Assembly: GCF_000321225.1 (NCBI RefSeq)
Contig: NW_004450479.1
Span: 957,214-1,021,213 of the forward strand
Length of the DNA: 64,000 nt
Reading direction: 5' to 3'
DNA from: Odobenus rosmarus divergens
Lineage: Eukaryota > Chordata > Mammalia > Carnivora > Odobenidae
The notes below the pieces were generated by a model. It had not been told where the DNA came from. It saw only the letters and a program-made list of their open reading frames with translations, and did not search any database. The translations under genes and the position numbers were made by a program. Below are positions 34,188-62,395 of this stretch, piece by piece. Position 1 is the first letter of the stretch; each line of letters opens with the position of its first letter.

Positions 34188-35878
34188 GTACGAGCGGCCC
34201 GGCGGGGACCGGATACCTGGGGGCCCTGGGGGGCGCGGCCCGGCTCCGGGCGCCGCCGGTCCGCACCCTCCGGTCTCGGGGCGCTCCCGCGGGGAGGGAT
34301 CGGCCCGTCGGGCCGCGGGCTCCGAGGCCCCCGGTCTGGGTGTGCGGGGCGGCGGGGTCCCTGCGCTGGAGGGCCGGCGGCGCTGCGCCCGGGGCCCGGC
34401 AGGGCAGGTGTGCGATGGCGAGGGGCGGACGCCGGGCACGCCGCGAACAGCCATTTTGGTCGCGAGCTGGGCCACGCGGGCCGCACCGCCCAGCCCCTCC
34501 GCCCGCGGCATCCCCCAGGCCCGGTGGCGGAGGGCCGCGGCCGGGCGGCGAGGGTGGTGTTGGGCGGGGGGGGGGCGAGACCGGCTCCCGTCACGTGGGC
34601 GCCGCGCGGAGCCCCGAAGCTCTGGAGGGCGGGCGGCGGGGCGAGGCCGGCGCCGCGGGGTCTCCAGCCCCTGCCCGGGCCGCGCCGGACTCGGCGTGAA
34701 TAGCAAGTAGGGGAGAACAGCGGGCGCTCTCTGGAGGCAGCAAACGCCCCCGAGCTGATGCCTCTTGGGCCTCCAAAGGGCTCTTTATTCAGCGCTGGGG
34801 GTGGGGGCTCCCTCCCGGCAAGGGCTCAGGCACGCGAGGGAAACGCTGCTCTGTGCTCGCGCGCCCTTGCTCGGAGAGACCGGGAGACCCGGGACGGCCA
34901 GAGGATGGCGTGTCCACCGGTCCTTAGTGCCACGAGACCATGGGGCCTTGGCGGAAGTTGCCAGACCAACCCTGGCCTTGCCCCCTCGGGGCTACCCAAG
35001 AGCGCCCTTCCTCAGTGTGGCCCGGGCTTTCTCTGCAGGGGGGCCTCGGGGGACCTGGGTCTGGGTGGTCAAACAGCCTGTGCGGAGGTAGGCAGGTAGT
35101 GTCCTGAGGACTCACCTGTACAGGTGTGCAGGTGTGGGCAGCACTTGCCTGGCCCCTAACCAAGTGGTTCTCCAGGTTGGACCCTGCTTGGGTGGTCAGA
35201 CTGGCTGGATGGATCCATGGCGGGGTAGGGGCCATCTTTTCGAGCCCTGCGGGGACCCCTCCCCCCATGTCCCTTCCAAGCCCTGGCAGTTCATGGGCTG
35301 CCCTGAGTGTGCCTGGGCCCCTGTCCCCAGCATGGAGAACAAGCTGGGATGCAGGGTGCAGGGCCCACTGGTCAGTGTGGGCAGGTGTTCCCCCCACTCT
35401 CATATGTTTTTCCTCAAATTTTGACACCCTTTCTTTTTTGCTTGCTTGATTCCCTGGGTCAGCTCTTAACACACTGATGGCCGGGTGGCCCTGTCCCAGG
35501 AAGGGTTCAGCTCTTCTGGGATGGCCCTGCCTGCTACCTCTCCCAGGACCCCAGCAGCAGGTTGCACAGCCCACCGACTGTTGGGGGGCAGACACAGGGT
35601 AGCAGGGCCATGGTGTAGTCACCACATGTGACAGGTCAGTGCCAAAGGCCAGAGGGCCCGATCCTCCCAATGACAAGTAAGGGCTGGCTGGACCAGCATG
35701 GACCCCCACCCCATATGCACTGGACTTCTGTCCCAGCCCGCACAGCGCACAGGAGCTCTCAAACCCATAGGTGGTGCTGTGGGGTCAGGAAGCCAGGGGA
35801 GAGGGTGGGAGCCTGCCTCCTGGTGGTGCGGCCGCCAGAGCTGACCAGCGTCAGGCTCCCATGCTGCCCTCCTTGCAG
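34188..35878 (+). other. FASN: FASN intron 1
   Basis: The first 530 bases continue the CpG island. The rest is unique GC-moderate sequence without repeats or exons. Confidence 0.8.
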
Positions 35879-35887
35879 AGAGCAGCC

Positions 35888-52195
<16,308 letters not shown>

Positions 52196-52985
52196 ATTCT
52201 GGAGTTTACTGTAACTGTCCGTGTCCAGAACCATGTCTGGACTGCGTTCCAGCAGCACTGCTCATAATGGCCAGGAGGTGTCCACCAACCTGGGGAAGGC
52301 CCACTGGCCTCCCCACAACTAAACCCCACCTGAGCTCTGGCCTCCAGTCACCCTTTCTTCCCTCCTCTGACAGCTGCGTGAGGGCCCAGGGAGGGCGCCC
52401 CTCTGCTCCCCACAGCCCTCAGACACAGGGACAGCGCCTGGCTCCTAGAGGGCCGGGTGGCTGCTCTACCAGAGAAACAGAGCCAGTAGGACAGGCATAC
52501 CATTGGGCACTTTAAAAGATCGGCCAGGGCAAGCGTGGTGTCCCCCCGCACTGCTTCTTGCCTGAATTCCTTACTCCTCAGGCAAACCTTGGGATTGTTC
52601 TCCTCCCTTGAGGAGGCCTATGCACACCATTGAGAGCAACATTGACCTGGAGTCAGGTGGTCATAGGTGTGAATCTCATCAACAAAATACCTTCACAGCA
52701 ACGCCTACGCTACTGTTTGCGTAACTAGCCGAGTTGAACAAGAGACTGACCGTCACACTGGTTTAGGCAAAGGTGGATCAGAGCAAGTCAGAGGGGCAGG
52801 GAGGTTCCCTGAGCATCTGAACCCTGAGAGCCAAGGGGTGAGGTGGACACCAGTGGTGCAGGGGGGTGTGAGTTCTGAGCCAGCTGGTGGGAATGAGCAG
52901 GGAAACCTGGACCCTGCAGCCAGGGATCCAGGGGCCAGGGAGATCAGGCCCACCTCTAGCCTTCTAAAAGGATGTGCTGAACACA
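52196..52985. other. FASN downstream flank, no gene
   Basis: Unique-looking sequence. A piece at about 52,253-52,290 repeats one at about 53,106-53,140. Confidence 0.5.
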
Positions 52986-53300
52986 GAAACAGACCAGGGG
53001 TGCCTCCATATTCCTTAGAAAGTTCAGCATAGAATTACCATGAGCCAATAATTCCACTCCTAAGTATATACCCCCAAAGAATTACACACCGGGGCTCACA
53101 CACGGCACTGCTCATAATGACCAGGAGGTGTCCACCAATGGATGGATGTACAGATGCAGTCCGTTCCTGCCTGGAATATTCAGCAGTGGAAAGGGCTGTC
53201 ATTCTGGCACATGCTGCATGGGGCTGAACAGGTGCCAACAGTGAAAAAGATCTCAGAGCAAAAAATACACTCGGGATAGAAAGGGTTACTTTATAATAAG
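52986..53300 (+). mobile_element. L1 3'-region fragment
   Basis: 'ttccactcctaagtatatac' and the following text match the distal ORF2/3' part of mammalian L1. Heavily decayed. Confidence 0.6.
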
Positions 53301-54444
53301 AGTCAACTGGTTGAAAGGATGTAACAATCCTGAACTTTTCATGCCCCGTGATGGTTCCAAATCACAGGAAACAAAGGTTATAGATCTGAAGAGAGAAACT
53401 GACAAATCTGCAATGGAAGCTGGAGATTTCAAAAGCCCTCTCTCCTAAACTGGTGGAACCCAGAGCCCGGATCAGGAGGGTGCACCAGACGGACCATAAC
53501 AACCAGCCCGTCTGCCCACATTGACTTAGAACACTCCACCTGACAGCAGCATAACACATTCTTTCCAAATTCACATTGAACATTTACCAAGGCAGCACAC
53601 ATTCTGGGTCATAAAACCAGTGTCATTAAGTTAAAAAGAAATTCAACTTCTAGAAAATATTTTCTCCACAATTGAATAAAATTAGAATCAATAACAAAAA
53701 AGGTCTCTAGAATATTCTCACATGTGTGGAAATCAGATAACAGTTCTAAAGAATCCTTGGGTTAAAGAAAAACTGGAAAGAGAAATTGGTATCTCAAGCT
53801 GAATCAGCGCAGCACCGCACCTCTTAGCGGACAGGTGTGGGCCTGAAGGCCTGTGGCAGGAATGAAGGAACCGCTCAAATTAACATTCAGAAACTAAAAC
53901 AAAATAAGGGCAAACTAGACCCAGCTAAGCAGAATAATGGAAATAGTACACACCAGAGTGAAAATCAACTGAATAAAATACAGAAGAACAACAGAAAATT
54001 AATGAAACCAGAAGTGAGTTCTTTGAGAAGACCAGTAATACGTAAACCTTCAAGCAGATCAAACTGGAAGAGAAAGACACAAAGTACCAATATCAGGAAC
54101 CACAGAGGTGATGTCCCTGAGATTCTACACGTATTAAAAGACTAATAAGGGAATATTATGAACAATTCTATGCCACACAATTGGACAACCTAGGTAAAAT
54201 GACAAAATTCCACACAAGACACAAAGTCAAGAAGAAATCGCAGCCAGAGTGACCCTGCACGTATGGAAGAAAATGAGTTTGTAGTTAAAACCTTTCCACA
54301 AAGAAAACTTCAGACCTGAATGGCAAATTCTGCTGGGTACTCAAGAGAAAAATGTTGCCCATTCTATCCAAACTCTCCCAGAATTCTGGCAGGGAAACCA
54401 GTCTCAGTTCAAAAGGATTCAGTTTGCATGAAATATCTAGGGAC

Positions 54445-54790
54445 GTGTTTGTCTGCTCATGCCGTCAAAACACGACACTGTAGACTGAAATTTATTTTCT
54501 CACAGCTGGGAAATCCACGATCGAGGTTCCTGCCAATTCAGTTCCTGGGGAGAGCTATCCTTCTGGCTCACAGGCTGCTGCCTTTTTGTTGTCCTCACAT
54601 GGCAGAGAGCGACCACACGAGTCCTGGTGTCTCTTCCTCTTCTTGTAAGGACGCCGGTCCTAACAGACGAGAGGCGCGCCCTTAGGACCTCATTTCGCCT
54701 TTAGCACCTTTTCAGCCCCATCTGCAGATATAGTCACTTTGGGGATTAGGGCTCCCATATGAATGTCGGGGGACACAATTCACTCCACAG
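54445..54790 (-). mobile_element. MaLR-type solo LTR fragment (MLT1-like), antisense
   Basis: Read on the minus strand it shows the MLT1-like features: a 'cctccagaactgtgag'-type block (here 'tttattttctcacagctggg' on +), 'cttcttgtaaggacgccggt' and 'tatgaatgtcgggggacaca'. It sits within the L1. No internal viral gene is present. Family assignment is from memory. Confidence 0.6.
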
Positions 54791-55708
54791 CAAGGGAGTA
54801 ACGTACAGCTCTTCTATTAGCCAGCATTCCTTTGATACCTAAACCCGACATTACAGGAAAGCTACCGGTATCCATCATGGTCATGCATGCAAAAAATCAA
54901 CGCAGAATTTTAGCCTGCAGAATCATATTTTAAAGGGTAACACGTCATGACCAAATGGGGCTTACCCTAGGAATGCAAGGCTGGTTCGACCTTGAGAAAT
55001 CAGTCTCTGTAATTCACCAGATTAATGGCTAGAACGGATCATCATTGAATGCAGAAAACAGCTTCTGCTGAACACAGATGCACAAAACCCAACACCCATT
55101 TGTGGGGCCAGCTCTCAGCCATCTAGAGATGGAAGACCTCCTCCACCCGGTAAAGACGTCCCTGCAAAATGCCACTGCCGTCGCCCCTAATGGCGGAAGG
55201 GCAAACGCCCCAGCTGTGATCAGGGACGAGGCAGAGACTCACAGTCCCGCCACATCCAGGCAGCACCGCGTCGGAAGTTCTAGCCAGCAAGTCACAGAAC
55301 GGAGGTAAAGGCAGGTACAGACGAGAAAGAAGAAATGCAACCGCCCCTGGTCGCAGGCAACTTGGTCAGCCCTTGCTGAGAAGCTGACAGAACCCACAGA
55401 AACTTGCTAGATGTAAGCCGTGAGTGTGGGAAGACTGCAGGAGAGGTCGGTGTGCTGAGCCCAGTCACAGAATCACGCACAAGGAATGAATGGCAGACGC
55501 TGATGTTCACAAGTCAACACCAGTCAGAGCAGTGCCCCTCAAAGAAGAGAGAGTTAGGGATGAATGTGATGAAAGGTGTGCAAGGCCCTGCTGAGACCAT
55601 CCTTTGCTGAACGGGATGAAAGGAGCGAGGAGGGAGATGTGCTGTGCTCGTGGGTTAGAAAACTCAATGTTAACGTGTAAATTCTCCCCAAAATTACCGA
55701 TAGATTTT

Positions 55709-55817
55709 TTTTTAAGATTTTAACTTTAAGCAATCTCTATAACCTACGTGGGGCTCGAACTCATGACCCAGAGACCAAGAGTCCCACATGCTACTGACAG
55801 AGCAGGCCAGGTGCCCC
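55709..55817 (-). mobile_element. SINEC fragment
   Basis: Antisense short Can-SINE remnant ending 'aggccaggtgcccc'. Confidence 0.8.
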
Positions 55818-56227
55818 CTGACCCATACATTTTATACCGTCTCAATCAAAATCCCAACAGGCTTTCTGTAGGAATCAACAAGCTGACTCTGAAATCGGTG
55901 CCAATGCAATTCAATACAGAGCAGTAAAGCTGGAAAAGTTACATTGCCTGATTCCAAGATTTATTACAAAGCTGCAATAATTAAGACGGTGTGTTTATTA
56001 ACATCAAGATACACAAGTAGATCAATGGAACAAAATAATGAACCAAGAAATAGACTCATATGTATGGACAGCTAATTTTCAATAAATGGTTCTGGAATAA
56101 TTGGATATCCACATGCAAAAAAAAAAGAAAGAAAAGAGACCTTAGATCCATAGCACAACACGTACAAAAATTAACTCAAAATGGATCATAAACTTTAACG
56201 TAACTTTTAAAACTATAAAACTTTTTG

Positions 56228-56373
56228 GGGAACCTGGGTGGCTCAGTCGGTTAAGTGACTGCCTTCGGCTCAGGTCATGATCCTGCGGGGAGTCTGCTTC
56301 TCCCTCTGACCCTCCCCCCTCTCATGCTCTCTCTCTCATTTTCTCTCTCTCAAATAAGTAAAATAAAATCTTT
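56228..56373 (+). mobile_element. SINEC, internally shortened, 19-bp target-site duplication
   Basis: + strand Can-SINE missing part of its body. AAAACTATAAAACTTTTTG flanks it at 56,209-56,227 and 56,374-56,392. Confidence 0.94.
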
Positions 56374-56502
56374 AAAACTATAAAACTTTTTGAAATAAAT
56401 ATAGGATAAAATGTTTGTGAACTCAGGTTCGGCAAAGATTTCTTAACTAGGACACCAAAAACATGATTGATAAGAGAATAAATTGTTAAATTAGATTTTA
56501 TC

Positions 56503-56608
56503 AGGGTGCCAGTTGGCTCAGTTGGAAGAGCATGTGACTCTTGATGTCGGGGATGTAAGTTCAAGCCCCACGCTGGGTGTAGAGATGACTTAAAAATAAA
56601 ATCTTTTT
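56503..56608 (+). mobile_element. Short tRNA-derived SINE
   Basis: 'gtgccagttggctcagttgg' head and 'aagttcaagccccacgctgg' arm, then AAAATAAAATC tail. Confidence 0.85.
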
Positions 56609-56621
56609 AAAAATTTGTTTA

Positions 56622-56829
56622 GGGGTGCCTGGGTGGCTCAGTTGGTTAAGCGACTGCCTTCGGCTCAGGTCATGATCCTGGAGTCCTGGGATCGAGTCCC
56701 ACATCAGGCTTCCTGCTCGGCGGGGAGTCTGCTTCTCCCTCTGACCCTCTTCCCTCTCGTGCTTTCTATCTCTCATTCTCTCTCTCTCTCAAATAAATAA
56801 AAATAAAATCTTTAAAAAAATAAATAAAT
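56622..56829 (+). mobile_element. SINEC, first of a pair at one target site
   Basis: Full-length + strand Can-SINE bounded by AAAAATTTGTTTA at 56,609-56,621 and 56,830-56,842. Confidence 0.94.
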
Positions 56830-56842
56830 AAAAATTTGTTTA

Positions 56843-57043
56843 GGGGCACCTGGGTGGCTCAGTCGTTAAGCGTCTGCCTTTGGCTCAGGTCGTGATCCCG
56901 GGGTCCTGGGATTGAGCCCCGCGTAGGGCTCCCTGCTCTGCGGGAAGCCTGCTTCTCCCTCTCCCATCTCCCTGCTTGTGTTCCCTCTCTTAACTGTGTC
57001 TCTCTCTCTCAAATAAATAAATAAAATCTTAAAAAAATAAAAT
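56843..57043 (+). mobile_element. SINEC, second of a pair at the same target site
   Basis: Full-length + strand Can-SINE bounded by AAAAATTTGTTTA at 56,830-56,842 and 57,044-57,056, so the 13-mer is present three times. Confidence 0.94.
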
Positions 57044-57142
57044 AAAAATTTGTTTAAAAATTTTAAATGGGCAAAAGATGTGAAAGACATTAGGAACAGA
57101 CATAACATTTTATAAGGAAATGAAAATTAAGAACACAATTAG

Positions 57143-57345
57143 GGGGGCGCCTGGGTGGCTCAGTCGGTGAAGCATCTGCCTTCGGCTCAGGTCATGATCC
57201 CAGGTACTGGGATAGAATCCTGCATCAGGCTCCTTGCTCAGTGGGGTCTGCTTCTCCCTTTCCCTCTGCAGCTCCCCCAGCTTATGCTCTCTCTCACTCA
57301 CACTCTCTTAAATGAATAAATAAGATTTTTTAAAAAAATAAAATC
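57143..57345 (+). mobile_element. SINEC
   Basis: + strand Can-SINE with an A/T-rich tail of repeated AATAAAATC pieces. Confidence 0.92.
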
Positions 57346-57960
57346 TTTTTTAAAATAAGAATATTACGTGTTGGAGAATGTGGAGCAACTGGAACTTTCC
57401 TGTGTCGCTAGCAGAAACGAGAAATGGTGCACCACGCTGGAAAATATTTTGGCAGTTTCTTAAAAAGTGAAATGTGCACCTACTGTGTGACCCGGCCATT
57501 CCATTCCTAGGTATTTACCCAAGAGAAACAGTCTGTGTCCACATGAAGACTTGTCCACAAGACTTTTTTGTAGCCCAAAGCTGCAAACATGGAGACATCC
57601 ATCCCAAGTGAACAGACGGGCGGATTGTGGTTCGTCTGGGCTGTGGAAGCCACTCAGCAGCAAAGGAGCAACAGGCGATGGATGCGCCCGGCGGCGTGGA
57701 TGGTCGCTAGATGCTTACGCTGAGCGGAAACCCCAGACCAAAAGGAGTCCGCGCTGCATGAGTCCACGTCTGTAAAATCCTAGAAAGGCAAGGTAATCTC
57801 TAGGGACAGAAAATAGATCAGTGCTTTCTAGGGACAGGGGCTGGCGGGGGGCAGGAGGCAACATTGGGGGGGTCATAAATATTTTCTTTTTTTGGTTGTG
57901 GTAGTTTCACTGGCGTATAAGTGTGTCATTGCTCGTGCCTCCATAAAGCTGTTAGAAAGA

Positions 57961-58600
57961 TGTGTATAAACCAAAAGTCAGTGAGACCCCAACATATGGT
58001 GGGTAAGACACCTGACTTCTCCCCTTGTAAGAGGAAGGCGGACCACAGTCACACTGAGCTCTCAGTCCGGACCCCTCGGGCACGGGCTGTGGGGACACGG
58101 GCTCCAGGCGCTGCTGGGAGCTCAGGCAGGGGCATGAGCCCCCTGGAGGGAATCACCTTTGCACGCCCCTGTCTTGGAATGTATCCCGGGGGTACAGCGA
58201 CCTGCGGCCACACGGGCACAAGCGTACTCACTGCACTCTGTGACACTGCAAAGTATCAGCGGGCAGGTAAAGGGCAGGAGAGGTGTGGGCCGCCTGAGCA
58301 GCTCCCGGGCCCCTTTCTCGGGGGGGAAGTCCGCCCGGAGCTCCAGGGCAGGGTGCGAAGTGGGGAAAAGGCAGTGTGTGCGCGCGTGTGTGCGCGCTGG
58401 AGGGGTCACACGACGCACACGTGTGCATCGATGCTTATTTCCACAGAAAGAAGCAAGGAGACCGGGGTGGAGGGAGTTGCGCAAAAGGGACATTTCTCTG
58501 AACAAACCTTGCAGGAGTTTTGACTTTGGGAACTACTCAGGACCTTGTGTGTTCAAAGAGTAAACTTAAATCTACACAGATGGGGACAAAATTAAAACTG
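57961..58600. other. No gene recognised
   Basis: GC content rises toward the CpG-rich patch on the right. A short CGCGCGTGTGTG-type run lies at 58,380. No exon is supported. Confidence 0.45.
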
Positions 58601-59330
58601 GAGACGGAGAAAGAAGTGAATCTGAGTGCAGTGCGCATGGATGAGCCTGGCGCACAGGAACGAGCGGGAGCGCCCTCCGCGGGCTGCGTCCCGCGCACAG
58701 GAGGACAGCTCACCACCCTGACCTTGAGGCTGTATCCGCGGGACACACAGCTCGAGGGGCCAGGGAGCCCGGGCCCCTTCCACGATGGGCTGGAGCCCCG
58801 GCCCCCGCTCAGCCGGCTGCGGGGGGGGTGGGGCGCGGAGGGGGCTGGGCGGGGGGAAGGGCCGGAGCGGGGCGGGACCCCGCGGCGCGAGCGCCGGGCT
58901 CCAGGGCGGGGCGGGGGAGCGCAAGGACGCGCGCAGACCCGGGGGACGCCGCCAGAGCCCAGGCCCGCGACGGTGGCAGGTCCACGCTTGCGGATGGCGG
59001 CGGGCAGTTCCGCGAACTCGCCGTAACCGGGGCAGAGTCTGGAGCAAGTCACCACAGTCTGAATCCGCACCGAGGGCGCGGGGAGGGGCGTGTGTGCCGG
59101 CAAATCTACCAAGTCCCGACGCGTCCCCGGCCCCACTCTGCTCCGGGCGGGGCAGCCCACAACATCCCAGAACATCCCCCCGGGAGAGGCTGAGCGCCGG
59201 GGGGCCCCCACCCCCAGCGTGCTTGCAGAGCTGCCAGACCCTGCAGGAGGCTTGCCTGGTGCCCCATTTGCGAAGCTGGACGGTCACTCAGAGTGACCTG
59301 TCCCCTCCCTGTCCCCAGCAGTGCTCCCGT
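58600..59330. promoter_or_regulatory. Orphan CpG/GC-rich patch
   Basis: Dense CpG with GGGGCGGGG runs at about 58,810-58,920, between decayed L1 pieces and 6.4 kb after FASN. Open frames on both strands up to 236 codons are compositional. I recognise no FASN or DUS1L exon here. It could be an unannotated promoter or enhancer, or a GC-rich chance island. Confidence 0.5.
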
Positions 59331-59479
59331 CGGGGCGTAGGAACAGGCGCCCCCCCGCCCCCAAGTGGCAGACTTGATTTGGAGCAAAGCACAGGGCACT
59401 TGGCGCCAAGAAAGAAGCAGTCCGGAGGGAGGTCCGCTAGGCGCGGTGAGAACAGGGCAGAGAGAATGTTTGAAGAAAT

Positions 59480-60062
59480 AATTGGCCATCTGTAAAGAGA
59501 AGAAGCTCAGCGAAGCCCAAACATGATACATACCCCTAAAACCAGTCAGACGTAACATAAACAAACCGCTATAAACCAAAGATAAAGAGAAAATCTTGAC
59601 CCTGAGAAAAAAAAAAAAAAGCACATCACATACCGGGAAGCAAGGATTAAGAGGACCAATGATGCCGTTTACATCAGCGTCAGAAAAAAAGCTGCGACAG
59701 GACACACATGGGGAGGGAAGTCGGGGTAAGCCTGGTCCGTGGGCGCCATCAGGGGCCCAAAGACCCCACGCCGCTCCCACCTCTGTCCTCCCCAGTCCAT
59801 CTGTAAATTCAGTGTGACCCTAACCCGAGTCCCAGCAAGCTTCTCCTTTAATGTAGGACTTTGACAAGCTGACTGTAAAATGTATATGGGAATGCAAAGA
59901 ACCTAAAATGGATGGAACAGAAAAAGTACACAGTTGGAGGAATTAAACCCTTGATTTCAAGACTGAAGTTATCGTAATTCAAACAGTATGGTGTTGGGGT
60001 AAAGACAGACATATAGATTAACAGAGATGGAGAATCCAGAAATGCACCCTCACACTTATGGT
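59480..60062 (+). mobile_element. L1 ORF2 fragment
   Basis: 'tttgacaagctgactgtaaa' and 'acagtatggtgttggggtaa' are characteristic of L1 ORF2, + strand. Decayed. Confidence 0.7.
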
Positions 60063-60071
60063 TGCTTCCAT

Positions 60072-60248
60072 TTCTTTTTTTATTTTATTTTAGTTATTTG
60101 AGAGAGACAGAGAAAGCACACAGGGGCAGAGAGAGAAGCAGGCTCCCCGCTGAGCAGGGAGCCCCATGCGGGACTCGATCCCAGGACCCTGAGGTCACCC
60201 CCTGAGCCCAAAGCAGATGCTTCACCAGCTGAGCCCCCCCAGGCGCCC
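60072..60248 (-). mobile_element. SINEC
   Basis: Antisense Can-SINE, diverged, ending 'ccccaggcgccc'. Confidence 0.88.
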
Positions 60249-60479
60249 AGTTTTTTCTTTTTAAACCTGAGATCAAATTGACCTCCCGCGCTGGGTGAGG
60301 TGAGGACACGCGGCGGGTGGTTTGACGGGCACGCGTAGGCTAAGTGTCCCGCCAGGGGGCTCATGCACCCTCCACCTCACCGGATTTCCAGGTGGCGTTT
60401 GTCATCACTGTGGCGAGAATGGGAAGGTGCCCTCTCTTAGCGGCTGTCAATTATGCGGCACAGTGTGGTCACCTGCAGT

Positions 60480-60845
60480 CCCCGCACAGTCCCCCCGCTC
60501 CCTGGAGCAACTTGCCTCCCGCCGGGAGCCTGCGCCCTTAGACCCACATCCCGCAGGCCCCCCAGCCCTCCTCCACTCTGCTCCCCGTCTCTATGAGCCC
60601 AGTTTAGATTCCACACGTGAGTGAGATGCTCGGTATTTGTCTGACTCCTTTCACAAAGCACAGGGTCCCCAAGGTCCATGCATGTAGTCACAAACGGCAG
60701 GATTTCCTTCCTTTTTTTTTTGGCTGAATAATATTCCATGTCACATTTTCTTTACCCATTCATCATCCATTGATGGACACCGAGGTTGCGTCTGCACCTT
60801 GGCTATCATGAATTATTGTTCCTTTTAATGAACCTTTAAAAAATA
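60480..60845 (-). mobile_element. L1 3'-end fragment, antisense
   Basis: 'ggctgaataatattccatgt' and 'ccattgatggacaccgaggt' are the reverse complement of the distal L1 ORF2/3' region. Confidence 0.75.
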
Positions 60846-61907
60846 TACATATAGATAGATTTACAGAAAGTGGCAAACAGATGTACAGGAGACCCTCTGT
60901 CCCCTGCCCCTGCTCCCGCCATGATAACGTGTGTCTCTGCAGAGCCGCACAGATGCCAGGAAGGGGCCCCTGGGATGACGCCTGGGACTTGTGACATGTT
61001 GGCAATTCTACACACATTTGTGTGCATGTGTAGTTCTAGGCAAATCCATACAACCGCCACCACAAGCAAGACAGAATGTCTCCTGGGAGCGCCTGCCACC
61101 CCGCCCTCTGAGCCCCTGTGCCGGCTCCTCGCATGAGTGGAATTGTCCGAGTCTCCGGAGACTGTCCTTGAGAGCCAGGCCAGCCACGTACGAGCGGTCT
61201 GTCCGTTGTGAACGTGCCGGGCATCCGGATGCTGCCCCCCACTTGCAGCAGGTCCTGTCCTGGAGTCGGTTTCGGCAGCCTGTGTTTTTAGGCGTTTGCC
61301 CATTTCCTGCAGATGATCACATCACCAATGTCAGGAGCAAAGGAGGGGGTGTCGCTCCGTCACTAAAATCACCAGAAGAACGGAGGGCACATTGGTGGGT
61401 CGGCTCTACCTTCGATGTCCCGCGCCCTCCTTGCGTCCCTGTGCGCTGGAGCTGCGCCCGGGGCCCTTGCCCTCGCCGCGGGGAGCCTGCGCCCCCCCCC
61501 CGCCCCGCCCGCTCCGGGCCGCTGTGCGCAGGTGCGCTCCATCCCCGTTTTCCACGATCGGTGTGAAATCCATGATGGACAGAGAGGAGAAGGCATACGC
61601 ATTTATAACGTCTTTCAGAATTGTATCATTACCTTTATCGGTTCTCTTTGTTGCTTCCTGTGGATTCCGACTCCTCCTGGGGGCGCTGGGCTCTGGCAGG
61701 CGGCTGCGTCTTGGGGACGCGAGGCCTCTGTTATTGGGTCCGCAAACGTGCTGTCCTCCCGGCTCCCACACAGCAAAGGCTTTCCATCTTAGTGCCGCGC
61801 GGCTCAAACATAACTTCGCGTCCCGTGCAGCTGTTGTTTACCCAACCCTGGGCACCAAAGGTATTTCCCGATGTTTTATCTAAAATGCTTATAGTTGGGG
61901 CAACTTT
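60846..61907. other. No gene recognised; includes a small GC-rich cluster
   Basis: Partly L1-like up to about 61,300. A CpG-rich cluster at 61,410-61,560 with a run of C at about 61,492. No exon is supported. Confidence 0.45.
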
Positions 61908-62090
61908 CTTTTTCTTTTTTTTTTTAAGATTTTATTTATTTGACAGAGAGAGCACAAGCAGAGGGAGAGAGAGGGAGAAGCAGGCTCCCTGCTGAGCAAG
62001 GAGCCCGATGTGGGACTCGATCCCAGGACCCTGGGATCATGACCCGGGCCCAAGGCAGCTGCTTAACCAACTGAGCCACCCAGGTGTCCC
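61908..62090 (-). mobile_element. SINEC with target-site duplication
   Basis: Antisense Can-SINE flanked by GTTGGGGCAACTTT at 61,894-61,907 and 62,091-62,104. Confidence 0.94.
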
Positions 62091-62203
62091 GTTGGGGCAA
62101 CTTTTGAGCAAGAGAGGCGGTAGCCCCCTCGCCTTGCTCCTGATCAGAGGGAAAAGCCTCCAGGCCCTCACCGCCATGCTTGCTGTTAGTTGCACGATTT
62201 TTT

Positions 62204-62378
62204 TTAATGAATTTATTTATTTATTTATTTATTTATTTATTTGAGAGCGAGCACAAGCTGGGGGCAGGGGCAGAGGTAGAAGCAGGCTTCCTGCGGAGCA
62301 GGGAGCCTGACCTGGGACTTGATCCCAGGACCCTGAGCCGAAGGCAGACATTCACCTATGGAACCACCCAGGCGCCCC
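62204..62378 (-). mobile_element. SINEC with TTTA-repeat tail
   Basis: Antisense Can-SINE with a (TTTA)n tract of about nine units. TAGTTGCACGATTTTTT and TAGTTGCAGGATTTTTT flank it. Confidence 0.92.
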
Positions 62379-62395
62379 TAGTTGCAGGATTTTTT

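Larger units (their letters stand above)
33190..34720. promoter_or_regulatory. FASN: FASN CpG island and promoter region
   Basis: Dense CpG and GC boxes extend from about 33.19 kb through exon 1 into intron 1. Long overlapping open frames on both strands (up to 275 codons) are a by-product of the GC content. Three inverted CCAAT boxes (ATTGG at 33,485, 33,516 and 34,001) and several GC boxes lie in it. Confidence 0.9.
53560..57960 (+). mobile_element. Old L1 backbone interrupted by an LTR and SINEs
   Basis: Order follows L1 ORF2 from its middle ('ggtcataaaaccagtgtcat', 'ccagaagtgagttctttgag') through RT-region phrases ('ttcaataaatggttctggaa' near 56.08 kb) to a 3' end near 57.9 kb. Reading frames are destroyed. 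Several inserted elements are listed separately. Confidence 0.7.

Noticed and set aside
33196..34710. Overlapping open frames of 226-275 codons on both strands near the FASN promoter
   Set aside because: They follow from CpG-island base composition (few A/T-rich stop codons). They overlap one another in several frames and cover known promoter elements and exon 1.
54445..54790. Possible endogenous retrovirus
   Set aside because: Only LTR-like sequence is present. There is no gag, pol or env frame, so it is listed as a solo LTR fragment.
58537..59780. Open frames of up to 236 codons on both strands
   Set aside because: Same compositional effect in the orphan CpG patch. They run into L1 sequence and show no motif or splice pattern.
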